Source: Streptococcus cuniculi (lineage in GTDB: Bacteria > Bacillota > Bacilli > Lactobacillales > Streptococcaceae). Taken from it: 64,000 bases of DNA. This document shows, one piece after another, positions 16,850 through 26,270 of the stretch. The translations under genes and the position numbers were made by a program. Under the pieces are notes generated by a model. It saw only the letters and a list, made by a program, of their open reading frames with translations, did no database searches and was not told the DNA's origin. Where the stretch lies: NCBI RefSeq assembly GCF_004570575.1, contig NZ_SPPD01000013.1, positions 1 through 64,000 of the forward strand, in the 5' to 3' direction. The stretch's first letter is position 1; each line of letters starts with the position of its first letter.

Positions 16850-17277
16850 GTGTTCTCCTTTGCAGTACAGGGACTAGAATAGGTCTCAAAAGTCGATGCA
16901 GACAAGAGACTTCTTTTTGCCGTCCTTATGACTCACCCCCTGGTCTCTCTGTGTTTAGGAGCGACGGGTTGTTTTATCGGAAAGTTCATGAACTAGCTCA
17001 AAGAGAGTGGCTAGCCTGTTTCATGTTATCGTTTTCTTTTATTGTACCATAGATGCTATAAAAATTCTCAACTCAAGAAGAATTCGGCTTGGTTTCCCAA
17101 TACGGGAGGGGTGTTTCCGTTTTTATTTGTTCAACATAGAAAAAACACGAATTGTATCCTTTTTATGTAAGAAAGTCGAAAATGCGTGTGATTAGGATAG
17201 TAAAATCCGCAGGGAGTAGGTCTTTTTAAAACTTTTGGAAGCATCTGATATTTTTATTAATTTATTAAAATTAAAAC
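16850..17277. other. Long divergent leader between ROK gene and EIIC
   Basis: This stretch of about 430 bp has no convincing gene. A 62-codon open frame at 17007 lacks a ribosome site and family likeness. It probably holds the ROK promoter and operators. A short palindrome AGTTCATGAACT is at about 16984-16995. Confidence 0.4.
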
Positions 17278-17306
17278 TTGACTATAAAGCGTTTTCATGT
17301 TATTAT
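17278..17306 (+). promoter_or_regulatory. Promoter of EIIC operon with embedded cre-like site
   Basis: TTGACT (17278-17283), 17-base spacer, TATTAT (17301-17306). The spacer includes AAAGCGTTTTCA; the 15-mer TATAAAGCGTTTTCA matches the cre consensus at 13 of 15 positions, suggesting CcpA repression by promoter occlusion. Confidence 0.6.
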
Positions 17307-17346
17307 AATTTCACAAAATAAATTAAAAAATTAGGAGGACAAGGGG

Positions 17347-18657
17347 ATGAATAAATTTTTATTTTTCCTAGAGCATACCCTGGCGCCTATGGGGGAAAAA
17401 GTTGGCAACCAGCGTCACCTGAAAGCGATTCGGGAAGGATTTATGATGGCCATGCCGTTAGTATTAGTAGGATCAGTATTCTTGCTACTAATTAGCTGGC
17501 CGAACGAAGGGTTTACAACCTTCTTAGCAAATATTGGCCTGTTGGACATTCTCACAACGATGAACCAGAGTACCATGGCCATCATTTCTCTAGCAGCCTG
17601 CTTTGGTATCGGGTATCGATTGGCTGAAAGTTATGGAACAGATGGTCCTTCTGCTGGAATCTTATCTCTTTCAAGCTTCATCTTAATGGCGCCTCGTTTT
17701 ACCACCCAAGTCTTCAATGAAAGTGGTGAGCAAGTAGCTCAGACCTTTGCTGGAGCGATTCCTTTCGGTAGCTTGAATGCCAATGCCTTGTTCGTAGCGA
17801 TTACGGTCGGTTTGGTAACAGCAGAGATTTATCGCATCTTTATTCAAAAAGGAATCGTGATTAAGATGCCTAAGAATGTACCAGACGCAGTGAGCAAATC
17901 ATTCTCAGCACTACTACCAGCGCTGACAGCCTTTGTTTTCTGGGCAGCCTTGTTGAAAGGCTTGCAACTTGCAGGTGTTCAAGGTGGCCTAGGGGCAGTG
18001 CTTGGTCTCATCGTTGGAACGCCACTTCGGGCGATTGCAGGCACGCTTCCAGGCATGGTACTCGTTGTCTTGGTCAACTCTTTCTTCTGGTTCTGTGGTG
18101 TGAATGGTGGTCAGGTGCTCAACGCCTTTGTTGACCCTGTTTGGTTGGCCTTTACCAATGAAAACCAAGCTGCGGCTATCGCAGGTGAAACACTTCCTCA
18201 TATCATCACCTTACCATTTAAGGACTTGTTCGTCTTTATCGGTGGCGGTGGTGCAACTGTCGGTCTCGCTCTTTGTTTGTTCCTGTTCAGTAAGAGCAAA
18301 TCGTATAAAACGCTTGGACGCCTTGCGTTTATTCCGTCACTCTTTAACATCAATACAGCGATTCTCTTTAGTTTCCCAACCGTTTTGAATCCAATTATGA
18401 TGATTCCATTCGTCTTGACACCGACCGTGAATGCGATTATTACCTACTTTGCAATGGCAACTGGCTTGGTTCCGCTGACTACAGGAGCTGTTCTCCCATG
18501 GACTATGCCGCCAATTATCGGTGGATTCTTAGCAACAGGGGGGAGCTGGCAAGGAGCTGTTCTTCAAGTTGTGTTAATCGCCGTTTCATTTGTGATTTAC
18601 TATCCATTCTTTAAAGTTGCCGATCGTAAAACGCTTGAAAAAGAATTACGCGACTAG
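17347..18657 (+). CDS. PTS sugar transporter subunit IIC (lactose/cellobiose family)
   Basis: A 436-aa membrane protein with about ten segments and the CelB/LacE-type EIIC fold (opening MNKFLFFLEHTLAPMGEKVGNQ). It moves a sugar across the membrane with phosphorylation supplied by EIIA and EIIB. Neither is encoded in this window, so it must use subunits from elsewhere. AGGAGG lies before the ATG. It is followed after eight bases by the DUF4838 gene, and both face a ROK repressor. The sugar is not known; a beta-linked disaccharide is a guess from the family. Confidence 0.85.
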   Translation: MNKFLFFLEHTLAPMGEKVGNQRHLKAIREGFMMAMPLVLVGSVFLLLISWPNEGFTTFLANIGLLDILTTMNQSTMAIISLAACFGIGYRLAESYGTDGPSAGILSLSSFILMAPRFTTQVFNESGEQVAQTFAGAIPFGSLNANALFVAITVGLVTAEIYRIFIQKGIVIKMPKNVPDAVSKSFSALLPALTAFVFWAALLKGLQLAGVQGGLGAVLGLIVGTPLRAIAGTLPGMVLVVLVNSFFWFCGVNGGQVLNAFVDPVWLAFTNENQAAAIAGETLPHIITLPFKDLFVFIGGGGATVGLALCLFLFSKSKSYKTLGRLAFIPSLFNINTAILFSFPTVLNPIMMIPFVLTPTVNAIITYFAMATGLVPLTTGAVLPWTMPPIIGGFLATGGSWQGAVLQVVLIAVSFVIYYPFFKVADRKTLEKELRD

Positions 18658-18665
18658 AAGGTGGC

Positions 18666-20561
18666 TTGCTTATGTTCATTACAATATATGATGCAGTAAA
18701 AAATGATTCTTCACGTTACGCAGTAGAGGAGTTGACCTATTACCTAGGAAAATTATTTGCAGCCTCTGTGAAGGAAGTTGATACGATGACAGAGGCTACG
18801 CTTGTCCTCAATATGCAGGTGGATAACTATGAAAAAGATCATATTTCTATCTATCTCAATAACGGGGTGGGAGAAGTCACTGCAAATTCCAAGGTGGCGC
18901 TTTTAATCGCCGTCTATCGCTTAATCAGCGAGTTTGGTGTGGTCTTTTTGAGACCGGGAAGAAAAAACGAGTTTGTCCCCTCCCTTCCTCAAGAAGCTTG
19001 GGGATCCAAGAGGTTAGAGATTGATGAAGTGGCCAGCTATAAGCACCGTGGTGTCTGTATCGAAGGGGCAGATTCTTATGAAAATATTGCGGACTTTTTA
19101 GACTGGCTGCCAAAAATCAAGATGAATTCTTTCTTCGTACAGTTTGAAAATCCCTATTCATTCCTAAAACGCTGGTATGAGCACGAGTTCAATCCTTACT
19201 TGGAGAAAGAGCCTTTTAATTCAGAAATTGCTCAAGAAATGAGTGACCGTCTGGATCAGGAGCTTGAAAAACGGGGTCTCCTTCACCATAGGGTGGGTCA
19301 TGGTTGGACAGGGGAGGTCCTTGGCTATTCTTCTAAGTATGGTTGGGAGTCGGGCTTGACCCTACCAGAGGTGAAGAAACCATTGGTGGCAGAGTTAAAT
19401 GGCAAGAGGGAATTGTATGACACAGCGCCTATTTTGACTAGTCTGTGCTTCTCCAATCCAGAAGTGGGCAATAAAATGGTTGATCTCATCGTTGACTACG
19501 CCAAAAAACGCCAAGATGTTGATTATCTTCACGTATGGCTCTCTGATGCCCGCAACAATATCTGTGAGTGTCCAGAGTGTCAAAAAGATATTCCGGCAGA
19601 TCAGTATGTGCGCATCTTAAACCAATTAGACAAAGCCTTAACGGATGAGGGACTTCCTACTAAAATTTGCTTCTTGCTTTACCATGAGTTGTTGTTTGCA
19701 CCTCAAAAAGAAGTCTTGAACAATCCAGAACGCTTCACGATGATGTTTGCACCGATTACGCGAACCTTTGAAAAGAGTTATGCAGATGTCGATTATGAAA
19801 ACGGTATTCCAGAGGCGAAAGACTATTGTCGCAATCAGATTGTCTTGCCAAACTCTTTGGAAGAAAATCTTTCTTATCTCTTTAGTTGGCAGCAGATGTT
19901 TAAGGGAGATAGCTTTGTCTATGACTACCCACTTGGACGTGCCCACTACGGTGATTTAGGCTACATGAAGATTAGCAAGGTGATCTACCGTGATATTCAA
20001 TTCTTGGAGCAGTTACACCTCAATGGCTACATTAGCTGTCAAGAATTGCGGGCAGGTTTCCCTCATAACTTCCCTAACTATACAATGGGGCAAATGCTGT
20101 GGAATCATCAGTTAGACTATGAGGGCTTAAAAGAGGAGTATTTCAAAGCTATGTACGGCACTGACTGGCAGCTTGTCACCACTTATTTGGAAAAACTTTC
20201 GGACTACTCATCTTGTGACTACTTTAATGCTATTGGTTCGCGACAACAAGTGGACCTCTCTAATCGCTACAAGGTGTCGAGTGATTTAGCCTATCAGTTT
20301 GTGAATACCTTAGAAGAACATATTACCAAGGAAATCGGCGTCCAAAAACAAGAGTGGCGTCAGCTAGGTTATCATCGCGAATTGGTTGTTAAGCTAGCCC
20401 ATGCCCTACATCTAATGGCAGGTGGTCGTCACTTAGAAGGACAGATTGTCTGGCGTGATGTGTTGGATTTTATTCGGAATCATGAAATGGATTTCCAACA
20501 ACATCTAGATGTGTATCGCATTATTGAAGTGGCGAAAAACTACGCTGGTTTCCGCTTATAA
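18666..20561 (+). CDS. DUF4838 domain protein, putative glycoside hydrolase
   Basis: About 630 aa. The first 110 residues resemble the N-terminal domain of GH20/GH67-like enzymes. The central part (about 120-420) is the DUF4838-type barrel with KHRGVCIEGA, MNSFFVQFENPYSF and a cysteine pair motif CECPECQ (about 301-307) that could bind metal. There is no signal peptide, so it acts in the cytoplasm, probably on a sugar phosphate delivered by the adjacent EIIC. No biochemical activity is firmly known for this group. The in-frame ATG at 18672 is close to the stated start. A strong terminator follows at 20692. Confidence 0.7.
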   Translation: MLMFITIYDAVKNDSSRYAVEELTYYLGKLFAASVKEVDTMTEATLVLNMQVDNYEKDHISIYLNNGVGEVTANSKVALLIAVYRLISEFGVVFLRPGRKNEFVPSLPQEAWGSKRLEIDEVASYKHRGVCIEGADSYENIADFLDWLPKIKMNSFFVQFENPYSFLKRWYEHEFNPYLEKEPFNSEIAQEMSDRLDQELEKRGLLHHRVGHGWTGEVLGYSSKYGWESGLTLPEVKKPLVAELNGKRELYDTAPILTSLCFSNPEVGNKMVDLIVDYAKKRQDVDYLHVWLSDARNNICECPECQKDIPADQYVRILNQLDKALTDEGLPTKICFLLYHELLFAPQKEVLNNPERFTMMFAPITRTFEKSYADVDYENGIPEAKDYCRNQIVLPNSLEENLSYLFSWQQMFKGDSFVYDYPLGRAHYGDLGYMKISKVIYRDIQFLEQLHLNGYISCQELRAGFPHNFPNYTMGQMLWNHQLDYEGLKEEYFKAMYGTDWQLVTTYLEKLSDYSSCDYFNAIGSRQQVDLSNRYKVSSDLAYQFVNTLEEHITKEIGVQKQEWRQLGYHRELVVKLAHALHLMAGGRHLEGQIVWRDVLDFIRNHEMDFQQHLDVYRIIEVAKNYAGFRL

Positions 20562-20691
20562 GCATCGGTTGGATGGAATGATAGATGTTGCCATAAGACA
20601 GCCCCTTTTCACTTGGCTTACTTGGTGAAAGCAAGTGTTTCGGAACGAGGGACTTGAACTCGTGAGTAGGAAGGGGGATGATGTTGATGAT

Positions 20692-20740
20692 AAAAGAGCA
20701 GGGATGATAGAGAGGTAGAATGCGTTCCCTGCTCTTTTAG
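20692..20740 (+). terminator. Terminator after DUF4838 gene
   Basis: AAAAGAGCAGGGA (20692-20704) pairs perfectly with TCCCTGCTCTTTT (20726-20738). Confidence 0.8.
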
Positions 20741-20815
20741 TTGTCAACCGGTACTGAAAATGTGATGAGAACATGCAATTCATTGCAGAAGAGGACAAGG
20801 AAAGGAGGTGGAATA

Positions 20816-21004
20816 GTGCAAGGAAAGAGAGTGGTTCTCTATGGGATGATTGTTCTCTGTCTAGTGGTACTTGGTGTGTTCTATTTTCGCCGTTCGTCTT
20901 CCATTCCAGAGGTATTTGCTATTCCCTATCGGACAGCTGTTGAGCAGGAATACCGTTTACAATATGAGGAAGCAGGTTTGCCGATTCCGAGTAAAGATTT
21001 TTGA
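20816..21004 (+). pseudogene. N-terminal fragment of SurA-like secreted protein
   Basis: GTG start with AAAGGAGGTGGAATA upstream. It encodes a membrane anchor (about 7-24) and a short extracytoplasmic stretch ending SKDF at a TGA (21002-21004). The same frame continues past the TGA without another stop into the next entry (TTEIGGRTPRDVLEQK...), so the two are probably one gene broken by a nonsense change. The combined N-terminal part resembles SurA/PrsA-type chaperone-isomerase proteins, but this is a weak resemblance. Confidence 0.6.
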
Positions 21005-21037
21005 ACAACAGAGATAGGAGGTCGCACTCCCCGCGAT

Positions 21038-22189
21038 GTGCTGGAACAAAAGCAAGAGCGTCTTTATCAGGAATTTCAACTGCTACAGACAGAAGCCAAG
21101 CGCTTAGATAGTAGGGTAAAGGAAATCCAGTTGGACCAGGCAAGCTGGCAGGAAGTGTCTGAGGTTATGGCCAGTAACCGCCAGTTGATAAAAGATAACT
21201 GGGCGACAACCTTATCTGAAGCAGAGCTTCGTGCATACTATCAAAGGAATCTGCATCACTTTTCAGAGCAAGCGCCAATCAGGGGGCGACTTTCCTTTTG
21301 GCAAAATGGCATGGAAAGCTGGAGTAGGGAAGTGGATATATCCGCCGAAACAGTACGTATGGTCACAGAACAATATCCTGAGCTGGATACGCTATTGCCA
21401 ACGATAGGAGTAGGGACGAGCGAAAGTTGGCAAAAAGATGGCGGTATCTATCAGTTTTTATGTATAGAACGGCAAGAGGGGCTACCTCTCCCCTTTCAAG
21501 AAGTTGTAGAGGCTGTAGCCAGTCAATTAGTAGAAGAAAAATTAAATGATTGGTTAGATAAAAAAACTAGGCGGATAAACATGATGATATTAAGAAAAAA
21601 GCTCCTACCTACTTTTGTGTACTCAGTTTTATCAGCCCTGGGCAGTGCGCTGGTGATGAAAGCAAACCCTGGTCAGGGAAGTTTTATGGCTTTGCAAGTT
21701 GCCTTAGCGGCTTGGCTGGGACTGGATGTAGGAACGGTCTACATTGCCTTAAGCGTTGGTTTGTTTTTGGTCTGCTTAGTATTGGACAAGAGGCATGACT
21801 ATCTCCAATATGTTTACATGTTGCTGGCGATTGTATTATTCGGGTGGTTGACAAACCTCTTTGTCTATCACGTACTAGCCTCCTTTGTGCTACCAAACTA
21901 TCTTACCCGTTTGATTGTTTTTCTCGTAGGTCTTACGCTAATGGGAGCTACGCTAGGAAAATTATTGGATTATAATATCGTTCGTTTTCCACTCGAAAAA
22001 GTCTGCTTACTAGCAGAAGAGCGAACTAGTTGGTCTTTTCGTCGTTATCGGTATGGAATGGATATTCTCTTTGTTTCATCTGCTTTAGGAATTTCACTGT
22101 TAGGAACAGGGATTTCAAGCATTCGTGAGGGAACAATCCTAACCATGCTCATCTTACCCGGAATCATTTCAATGGCAAAATCGTCGTAA
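21038..22189 (+). CDS. SurA-like region joined in frame to YczE-like membrane protein
   Basis: 383 codons from a GTG. Residues 1 to about 180 are helical and charged with a SurA-like pattern (LSEAELRAYYQRNLHHFSEQ). From the double ATG at 21581 (MMILRKK) the protein becomes a six-segment membrane protein of about 202 aa resembling YczE/YitT-type proteins. It is in the same frame as the fragment that ends at the TGA at 21002. Either the SurA-like gene lost its own stop and fused to a YczE-type gene, or translation of the membrane part starts separately at 21581. The GTG has no well-placed ribosome site. Function is unknown. Confidence 0.5.
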   Translation: MLEQKQERLYQEFQLLQTEAKRLDSRVKEIQLDQASWQEVSEVMASNRQLIKDNWATTLSEAELRAYYQRNLHHFSEQAPIRGRLSFWQNGMESWSREVDISAETVRMVTEQYPELDTLLPTIGVGTSESWQKDGGIYQFLCIERQEGLPLPFQEVVEAVASQLVEEKLNDWLDKKTRRINMMILRKKLLPTFVYSVLSALGSALVMKANPGQGSFMALQVALAAWLGLDVGTVYIALSVGLFLVCLVLDKRHDYLQYVYMLLAIVLFGWLTNLFVYHVLASFVLPNYLTRLIVFLVGLTLMGATLGKLLDYNIVRFPLEKVCLLAEERTSWSFRRYRYGMDILFVSSALGISLLGTGISSIREGTILTMLILPGIISMAKSS

Positions 22190-22447
22190 AAGGTGTTTGT
22201 TTGCTTTGTCAATGGTAGCTACGTGTATTTAGTTACTTATAGCCAATGTGTTTTCTTTGGGAAGATAAACAAAACGGACTTTTGTAAGAAAAGTGTGGTA
22301 TATGAAGGTGATTGGTTATGTCTAGGAAGTTTTGTATAGCGCTCTTTTTAAGCTGTAGAAAGTAGTTTCCTGAAATGTCATGAATTGTGGCTGTCGCAGC
22401 CCTAATCAAGAAATTTTAGAAAATACTTTCTGTTTCTATAGATATCA
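22190..22447. other. Intergenic region before the sialic-acid locus
   Basis: No gene, clear terminator or repeat was found in about 260 bp. It leads into the promoter at 22448. Confidence 0.4.
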
Positions 22448-22492
22448 TTAAAAATATTTTACAAAGTGATATACTAAATGTAAAGGCTTACA
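22448..22492 (+). promoter_or_regulatory. Promoter and cre-like operator of the sialic-acid locus
   Basis: TTAAAA (22448-22453), 16-base spacer, TATACT (22470-22475). Just downstream, ATGTAAAGGCTTACA (22478-22492) matches cre at 14 of 15 positions (G for C in the core) and has perfect TGTAA/TTACA arms. It would give CcpA or another repressor control of the whole cluster. Confidence 0.5.
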
Positions 22493-22517
22493 TAAAATAT
22501 AGAAAGGGATTAAAAAG

Positions 22518-23510
22518 ATGAGAGATCCCCTATTAATGGAGGAAGTGCAAACCTATCGCGGACGCGATGAGGTCCCGGCAGATTTTGATGATTTTTGGAA
22601 TCAGGCCATTGCAGATTTGAAACTTCCTGTGGACTATCGTTTGGTGGAAAAAGAGTTTGGTCTTGACACCGTCGATTGCTACGAAATCCAATTTGGTGGG
22701 ACAAATGGCGGAAAGATTTACGCTCGTATGGTCTTGCCAAAAGAGGTAGAGAAAGTCCCAGTAATCTTCCATTTCCATGGCTATATGGGTCGCGGTTTGG
22801 ATTGGCCTGATATGCTGGCTTATACGACGGCTGGCTATGGCATGGTCTCTATGGATGTGCGCGGTCAGTCGGGCTATTCGCTGGACGGAGCTAGAAATGT
22901 TCGTGGAAATACGGTTAAAGGTCAGATTATCCGTGGTGTCGTTGATGGTCCAGAACATTTATTTTACAAGGATGTTTATCTCGATATTTATAGTCTCGTA
23001 GAATTGGTGGTAGGGTTTGAGCGGGTAGACGGGATGCGTCTCTCAAGTTACGGCGGCTCACAAGGTGGAGCTCTAGCTCTTGTGGCAGCGGCGCTCAATC
23101 CACGGATTACAAATACGGTGGCTATCTATCCTTTCCTCTGTGATTTCAGACGGGTCTTAGAGATTGGAAATACTAGCGAGGCTTATGATGAGCTCTTCCG
23201 CTACTTCAAATTTCACGATCCTTTCCATGAAACAGAAGAGGAGGTATTTGCGACCTTGGCTTATATTGATGTGAAAAATCTTGCCCACCGTATCAAGGGT
23301 TCGGTCAAGATGATTACAGGCCTTGATGACAACGTTTGCTATCCCATCACCCAATTTGCCATGTACAATCGCTTAGAATGTGAAAAAGAGTATCATCTGA
23401 TGCCGGAATACGCCCACGAAGGCATGTTTGTCTATGCCAACAATAAGGTGTTCAACTGGCTCTGTGGTACACATTTTGAAAGTAAATCACTAGTTACGGA
23501 ATTTACATAA
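22518..23510 (+). CDS. CE7 family acetyl esterase
   Basis: A 330-aa alpha/beta hydrolase of the acetylxylan esterase/cephalosporin C deacetylase family. It shows FHGYMGRGLDW, RGQ (about 116), the nucleophile motif YGGSQGGA and a late His in AHEG. No signal peptide is seen, so it is cytoplasmic. In this setting it probably removes O-acetyl groups from imported sugars such as acetylated sialic acids; a homologue also begins the pneumococcal nanAB region. AAAGGGATTAAAAAG precedes the ATG. Confidence 0.85.
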   Translation: MRDPLLMEEVQTYRGRDEVPADFDDFWNQAIADLKLPVDYRLVEKEFGLDTVDCYEIQFGGTNGGKIYARMVLPKEVEKVPVIFHFHGYMGRGLDWPDMLAYTTAGYGMVSMDVRGQSGYSLDGARNVRGNTVKGQIIRGVVDGPEHLFYKDVYLDIYSLVELVVGFERVDGMRLSSYGGSQGGALALVAAALNPRITNTVAIYPFLCDFRRVLEIGNTSEAYDELFRYFKFHDPFHETEEEVFATLAYIDVKNLAHRIKGSVKMITGLDDNVCYPITQFAMYNRLECEKEYHLMPEYAHEGMFVYANNKVFNWLCGTHFESKSLVTEFT

Positions 23511-23563
23511 ACGACTTTTCTTGTATGAAATGAGGCGATATAAGCCTTGTTTTTACCAAAGAA

Positions 23564-23578
23564 AAGAAAGCGCTTTAA
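23564..23578 (+). promoter_or_regulatory. cre-like site before nanE
   Basis: AAGAAAGCGCTTTAA matches cre at 13 of 15 positions and holds the AAAGCGCTTT palindrome. It lies 26 bases before the nanE start. Confidence 0.4.
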
Positions 23579-23603
23579 AAACCAAAAAGAAAAGGAGGAA
23601 GGT

Positions 23604-24305
23604 ATGGCAATTGTATCAAAAGATGAGCTGATAGCGCAGATAAAAGATGGCATTATCGTATCTTGTCAAGCTCTTCCGCAGGAACCGCTTTATACAGAAG
23701 CAGGCGGAGTGATGCCTCTTCTTGCAAAAGCAGCAGAAGCAGGCGGAGCAGTTGGGATTCGTGCTAATAGCGTACGAGATATAGAGCAGATCCAGCAAGT
23801 GACGGATTTGCCGATTATTGGGATTATCAAGCGAGATTATCCACCGCAAGAGCCTTTTATCACAGCGACCATGAAAGAAGTAGATGAACTGGTGGCTCTG
23901 AACATTGCAGTCATCGCTTTAGACTGTACCAAACGGGAGCGGTATGATGGCTTAACTGTTGCAGAGTTTGTCGCGCAAATTAAGGCTAAGTATCCAGACC
24001 AGCTCTTAATGGCAGATATTAGTACGTATGAAGAAGGACTAGCTGCGGTAGAAGCAGGTGTGGACTTTGTCGGGACGACTTTATCAGGCTATACAGCTTA
24101 TAGCCGTCAAGCAGATGGACCAGATCTCGAATTGATTAAGAATTTGTGCGAGGCTGGGGTAGATGTCATTGCAGAAGGGAAGATTTACTATCCAGAAGAA
24201 GCGAAAATCATTCACGATTTGGGTGTTCGAGGGATTGTAGTAGGTGGCGCTATTACGCGTCCAAAGGAAATTACCCAGCGCTTTGTCGTTGCGGTAAAAA
24301 GATAG
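23604..24305 (+). CDS. nanE: N-acetylmannosamine-6-phosphate 2-epimerase
   Basis: A 233-aa TIM-barrel enzyme converting ManNAc-6-P to GlcNAc-6-P in sialic acid catabolism. Recognisable stretches are [45 protein letters not shown] and [11 protein letters not shown]. The ATG at 23604 follows AAAGGAGGAAGGT; the open frame extends further upstream without reason. It takes its substrate from the NanK kinase encoded downstream. Confidence 0.95.
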   Translation: MAIVSKDELIAQIKDGIIVSCQALPQEPLYTEAGGVMPLLAKAAEAGGAVGIRANSVRDIEQIQQVTDLPIIGIIKRDYPPQEPFITATMKEVDELVALNIAVIALDCTKRERYDGLTVAEFVAQIKAKYPDQLLMADISTYEEGLAAVEAGVDFVGTTLSGYTAYSRQADGPDLELIKNLCEAGVDVIAEGKIYYPEEAKIIHDLGVRGIVVGGAITRPKEITQRFVVAVKR

Positions 24306-24386
24306 AGGGAGGTTCGTTCAATCATAGGAAATGGTGCATGTAGTACTAAAGGATAATATAAAATCAATAGGAAGGAGGAAGTAGAC

Positions 24387-24839
24387 TTGATTATTACAAA
24401 AGTTGAGGATTTTAGAAGATATGCGGCCGTTAACCCACATTTTCAAAGTTTGGTTAATTTTTTAGAAAATACCAATCTTCGGGAATGTCCTGAAGGAAAA
24501 GTGGATGTAAAAGGCGAGCAAGTATTCGGGAACTGCTTTACTTATATCGCAGACGGAGAGGCTGGAGATTTTTTTGAAACGCATAGGAATTATATAGATG
24601 TTCATTTGGTAGTTGAGAATGAAGAAGCAATGGCTGTTACATCAGGAAAAAGTGCTAAAATCACTGAAGCCTATGATGCTGAGAAAGATATAGAATTCTA
24701 TCAAGGGCAAGTAGAACAGTTGATTCACCTACATGCGGGAGAATGTCTAGTTACATTCCCAGAGGATTTGCATCAACCGAAAGTTCGTTTAAATGACCTA
24801 TTGGTGAAAAAGATTGTATTTAAAGTAGCTATTAACTAG
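24387..24839 (+). CDS. YhcH/YjgK/YiaL family protein
   Basis: A 150-aa cupin-like protein of the DUF386 family. It shows HRNYIDVHLVVENEEAM and the late LVTFPEDLHQPKV metal-site-like motif. Relatives accompany sialic acid operons and may open sialic acid ring forms (anomerase-like) in the cytoplasm. The start is TTG, with GGAAGGAGGAAGTAGAC immediately before it. Confidence 0.85.
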   Translation: MIITKVEDFRRYAAVNPHFQSLVNFLENTNLRECPEGKVDVKGEQVFGNCFTYIADGEAGDFFETHRNYIDVHLVVENEEAMAVTSGKSAKITEAYDAEKDIEFYQGQVEQLIHLHAGECLVTFPEDLHQPKVRLNDLLVKKIVFKVAIN

Positions 24840-24861
24840 GTACGAAGAAGAGGTAAGTAAT

Positions 24862-26205
24862 ATGAAAAAAATGAAGAAGTTTTTATACGCAATGGGGATT
24901 GGTCTTTCAGTCCTAGCTGCAGGATGTTCGTCAGGGCAACAAGAAGAGAAGCAGGAGGTTTCGGGAGAACTATCTGGGGATATTGTGATGTGGCACTCGT
25001 TTACACAAGGTCCTCGCTTAGAAAGTATTCAAAAATCTGCGGATGAGTTTATGAAAGAACATCCGAAAGTGAAAATTAAAATTGAGACATTTGCTTGGAA
25101 TGATTTTTATACAAAGTGGACAACAGGTTTAGCTAATGGCAATGTGCCAGATATCAGCACAGCATTACCGAATCAGGTAATGGAGATGATTAATTCGGAT
25201 GCGTTGCTCCCTCTTGATGATACGATTGAACAGATTGGTAAAGAGCGTTTCAGCGAAGCAGCTCTGAGCGAAGCGAAAGTAGGCGACAAGCATTATTCGA
25301 TTCCTCTTTATTCACATGCACAAGTTATGTGGGTACGGACTGATCTATTAAAGGCGCATAATATTGAAGTTCCAAAGACTTGGGATGAATTGTATGAAGC
25401 AAGTAAAAAATTAACAGCTGATGGTGTGAGTGGTATCTCTGTACCATTTGGTACCAACGACTTAATGGGAACCCGTTTCTTGAATTTCTATGTTCGTAGT
25501 GCTGGCGGAAGCTTGTTGACCAAGGACTTGAAAGCAGATTTGACCAGTGATATAGCTCAAGAAGGTATCAAATATTGGGTGAAAATGTATAAAGAAGTAT
25601 CACCTAAAGATTCTCTTAACTTTAATGTGTTACAACAAGCAACACTTTTCTACCAAGGAAAAACGGCGTTTGACTTTAATTCGGGCTTCCATGTGGGGGG
25701 CGTTCAAGCCAATAGCCCACAATTGTTAGACTCAATTGATGCTTATCCAATGCCAAAAGTAAATGCTTCTGATAAAGATTATGGTATTGAAACGTCCAAT
25801 ATTCCAATGGTTGTATGGAAAAATTCTAAACATCCAGAAGTTGCAAAAGCGTTCTTGGAATACTTATACCAAGATGATCGTTATCTTGAATTCTTGGATT
25901 CTACACCAGTTGGTATGTTGCCTTCTGTTACGGGTGTTTCAGACTTACCAGCTTACAAAGACAATGAAACTCGTAAGAAATTTGAACATGCTGAAAGTGT
26001 GATCGCTGAAGCTGCTCAAAAAGGAACAGCTATCGGATTTGAAAATGGTCCTAGTGTGCAAGCAGGCTTGATGTTAAATCAACATGTCATTGAACAAATG
26101 TTCCAAGATATTGTCACGAATGGTACGGATCCAATGAAGGCGGCAAAAGATGCTGAAAAACAATTGAATGATTTGTTTGAGACAGTTGCTGTTGAAGTAA
26201 AATAG
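24862..26205 (+). CDS. Sugar ABC transporter substrate-binding lipoprotein
   Basis: A 447-aa family 1 solute-binding protein with a lipoprotein signal (LAAGC, Cys22). It probably binds sialic acid or 2,7-anhydro-sialic acid outside the membrane and feeds the two permeases that follow, as the equivalent pneumococcal SP1688-1690 system does. No ATPase is encoded nearby, so a shared one such as MsmK is likely used. Confidence 0.9.
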   Translation: MKKMKKFLYAMGIGLSVLAAGCSSGQQEEKQEVSGELSGDIVMWHSFTQGPRLESIQKSADEFMKEHPKVKIKIETFAWNDFYTKWTTGLANGNVPDISTALPNQVMEMINSDALLPLDDTIEQIGKERFSEAALSEAKVGDKHYSIPLYSHAQVMWVRTDLLKAHNIEVPKTWDELYEASKKLTADGVSGISVPFGTNDLMGTRFLNFYVRSAGGSLLTKDLKADLTSDIAQEGIKYWVKMYKEVSPKDSLNFNVLQQATLFYQGKTAFDFNSGFHVGGVQANSPQLLDSIDAYPMPKVNASDKDYGIETSNIPMVVWKNSKHPEVAKAFLEYLYQDDRYLEFLDSTPVGMLPSVTGVSDLPAYKDNETRKKFEHAESVIAEAAQKGTAIGFENGPSVQAGLMLNQHVIEQMFQDIVTNGTDPMKAAKDAEKQLNDLFETVAVEVK

Positions 26206-26270
26206 TTTCTGAATAATAGGGGCTGCGGTTTGTAGTACCGTAGCCCATCTTTTAATAGGAGGTGAGAGTT

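Noticed and set aside
17007..17195. 62-codon open frame in the EIIC leader
   Set aside because: No ribosome site, odd composition, and it overlaps the divergent control region.
21002..21004. TGA as selenocysteine
   Set aside because: No selenocysteine insertion element or partner genes were seen and the family is not a selenoprotein; a nonsense mutation is simpler.
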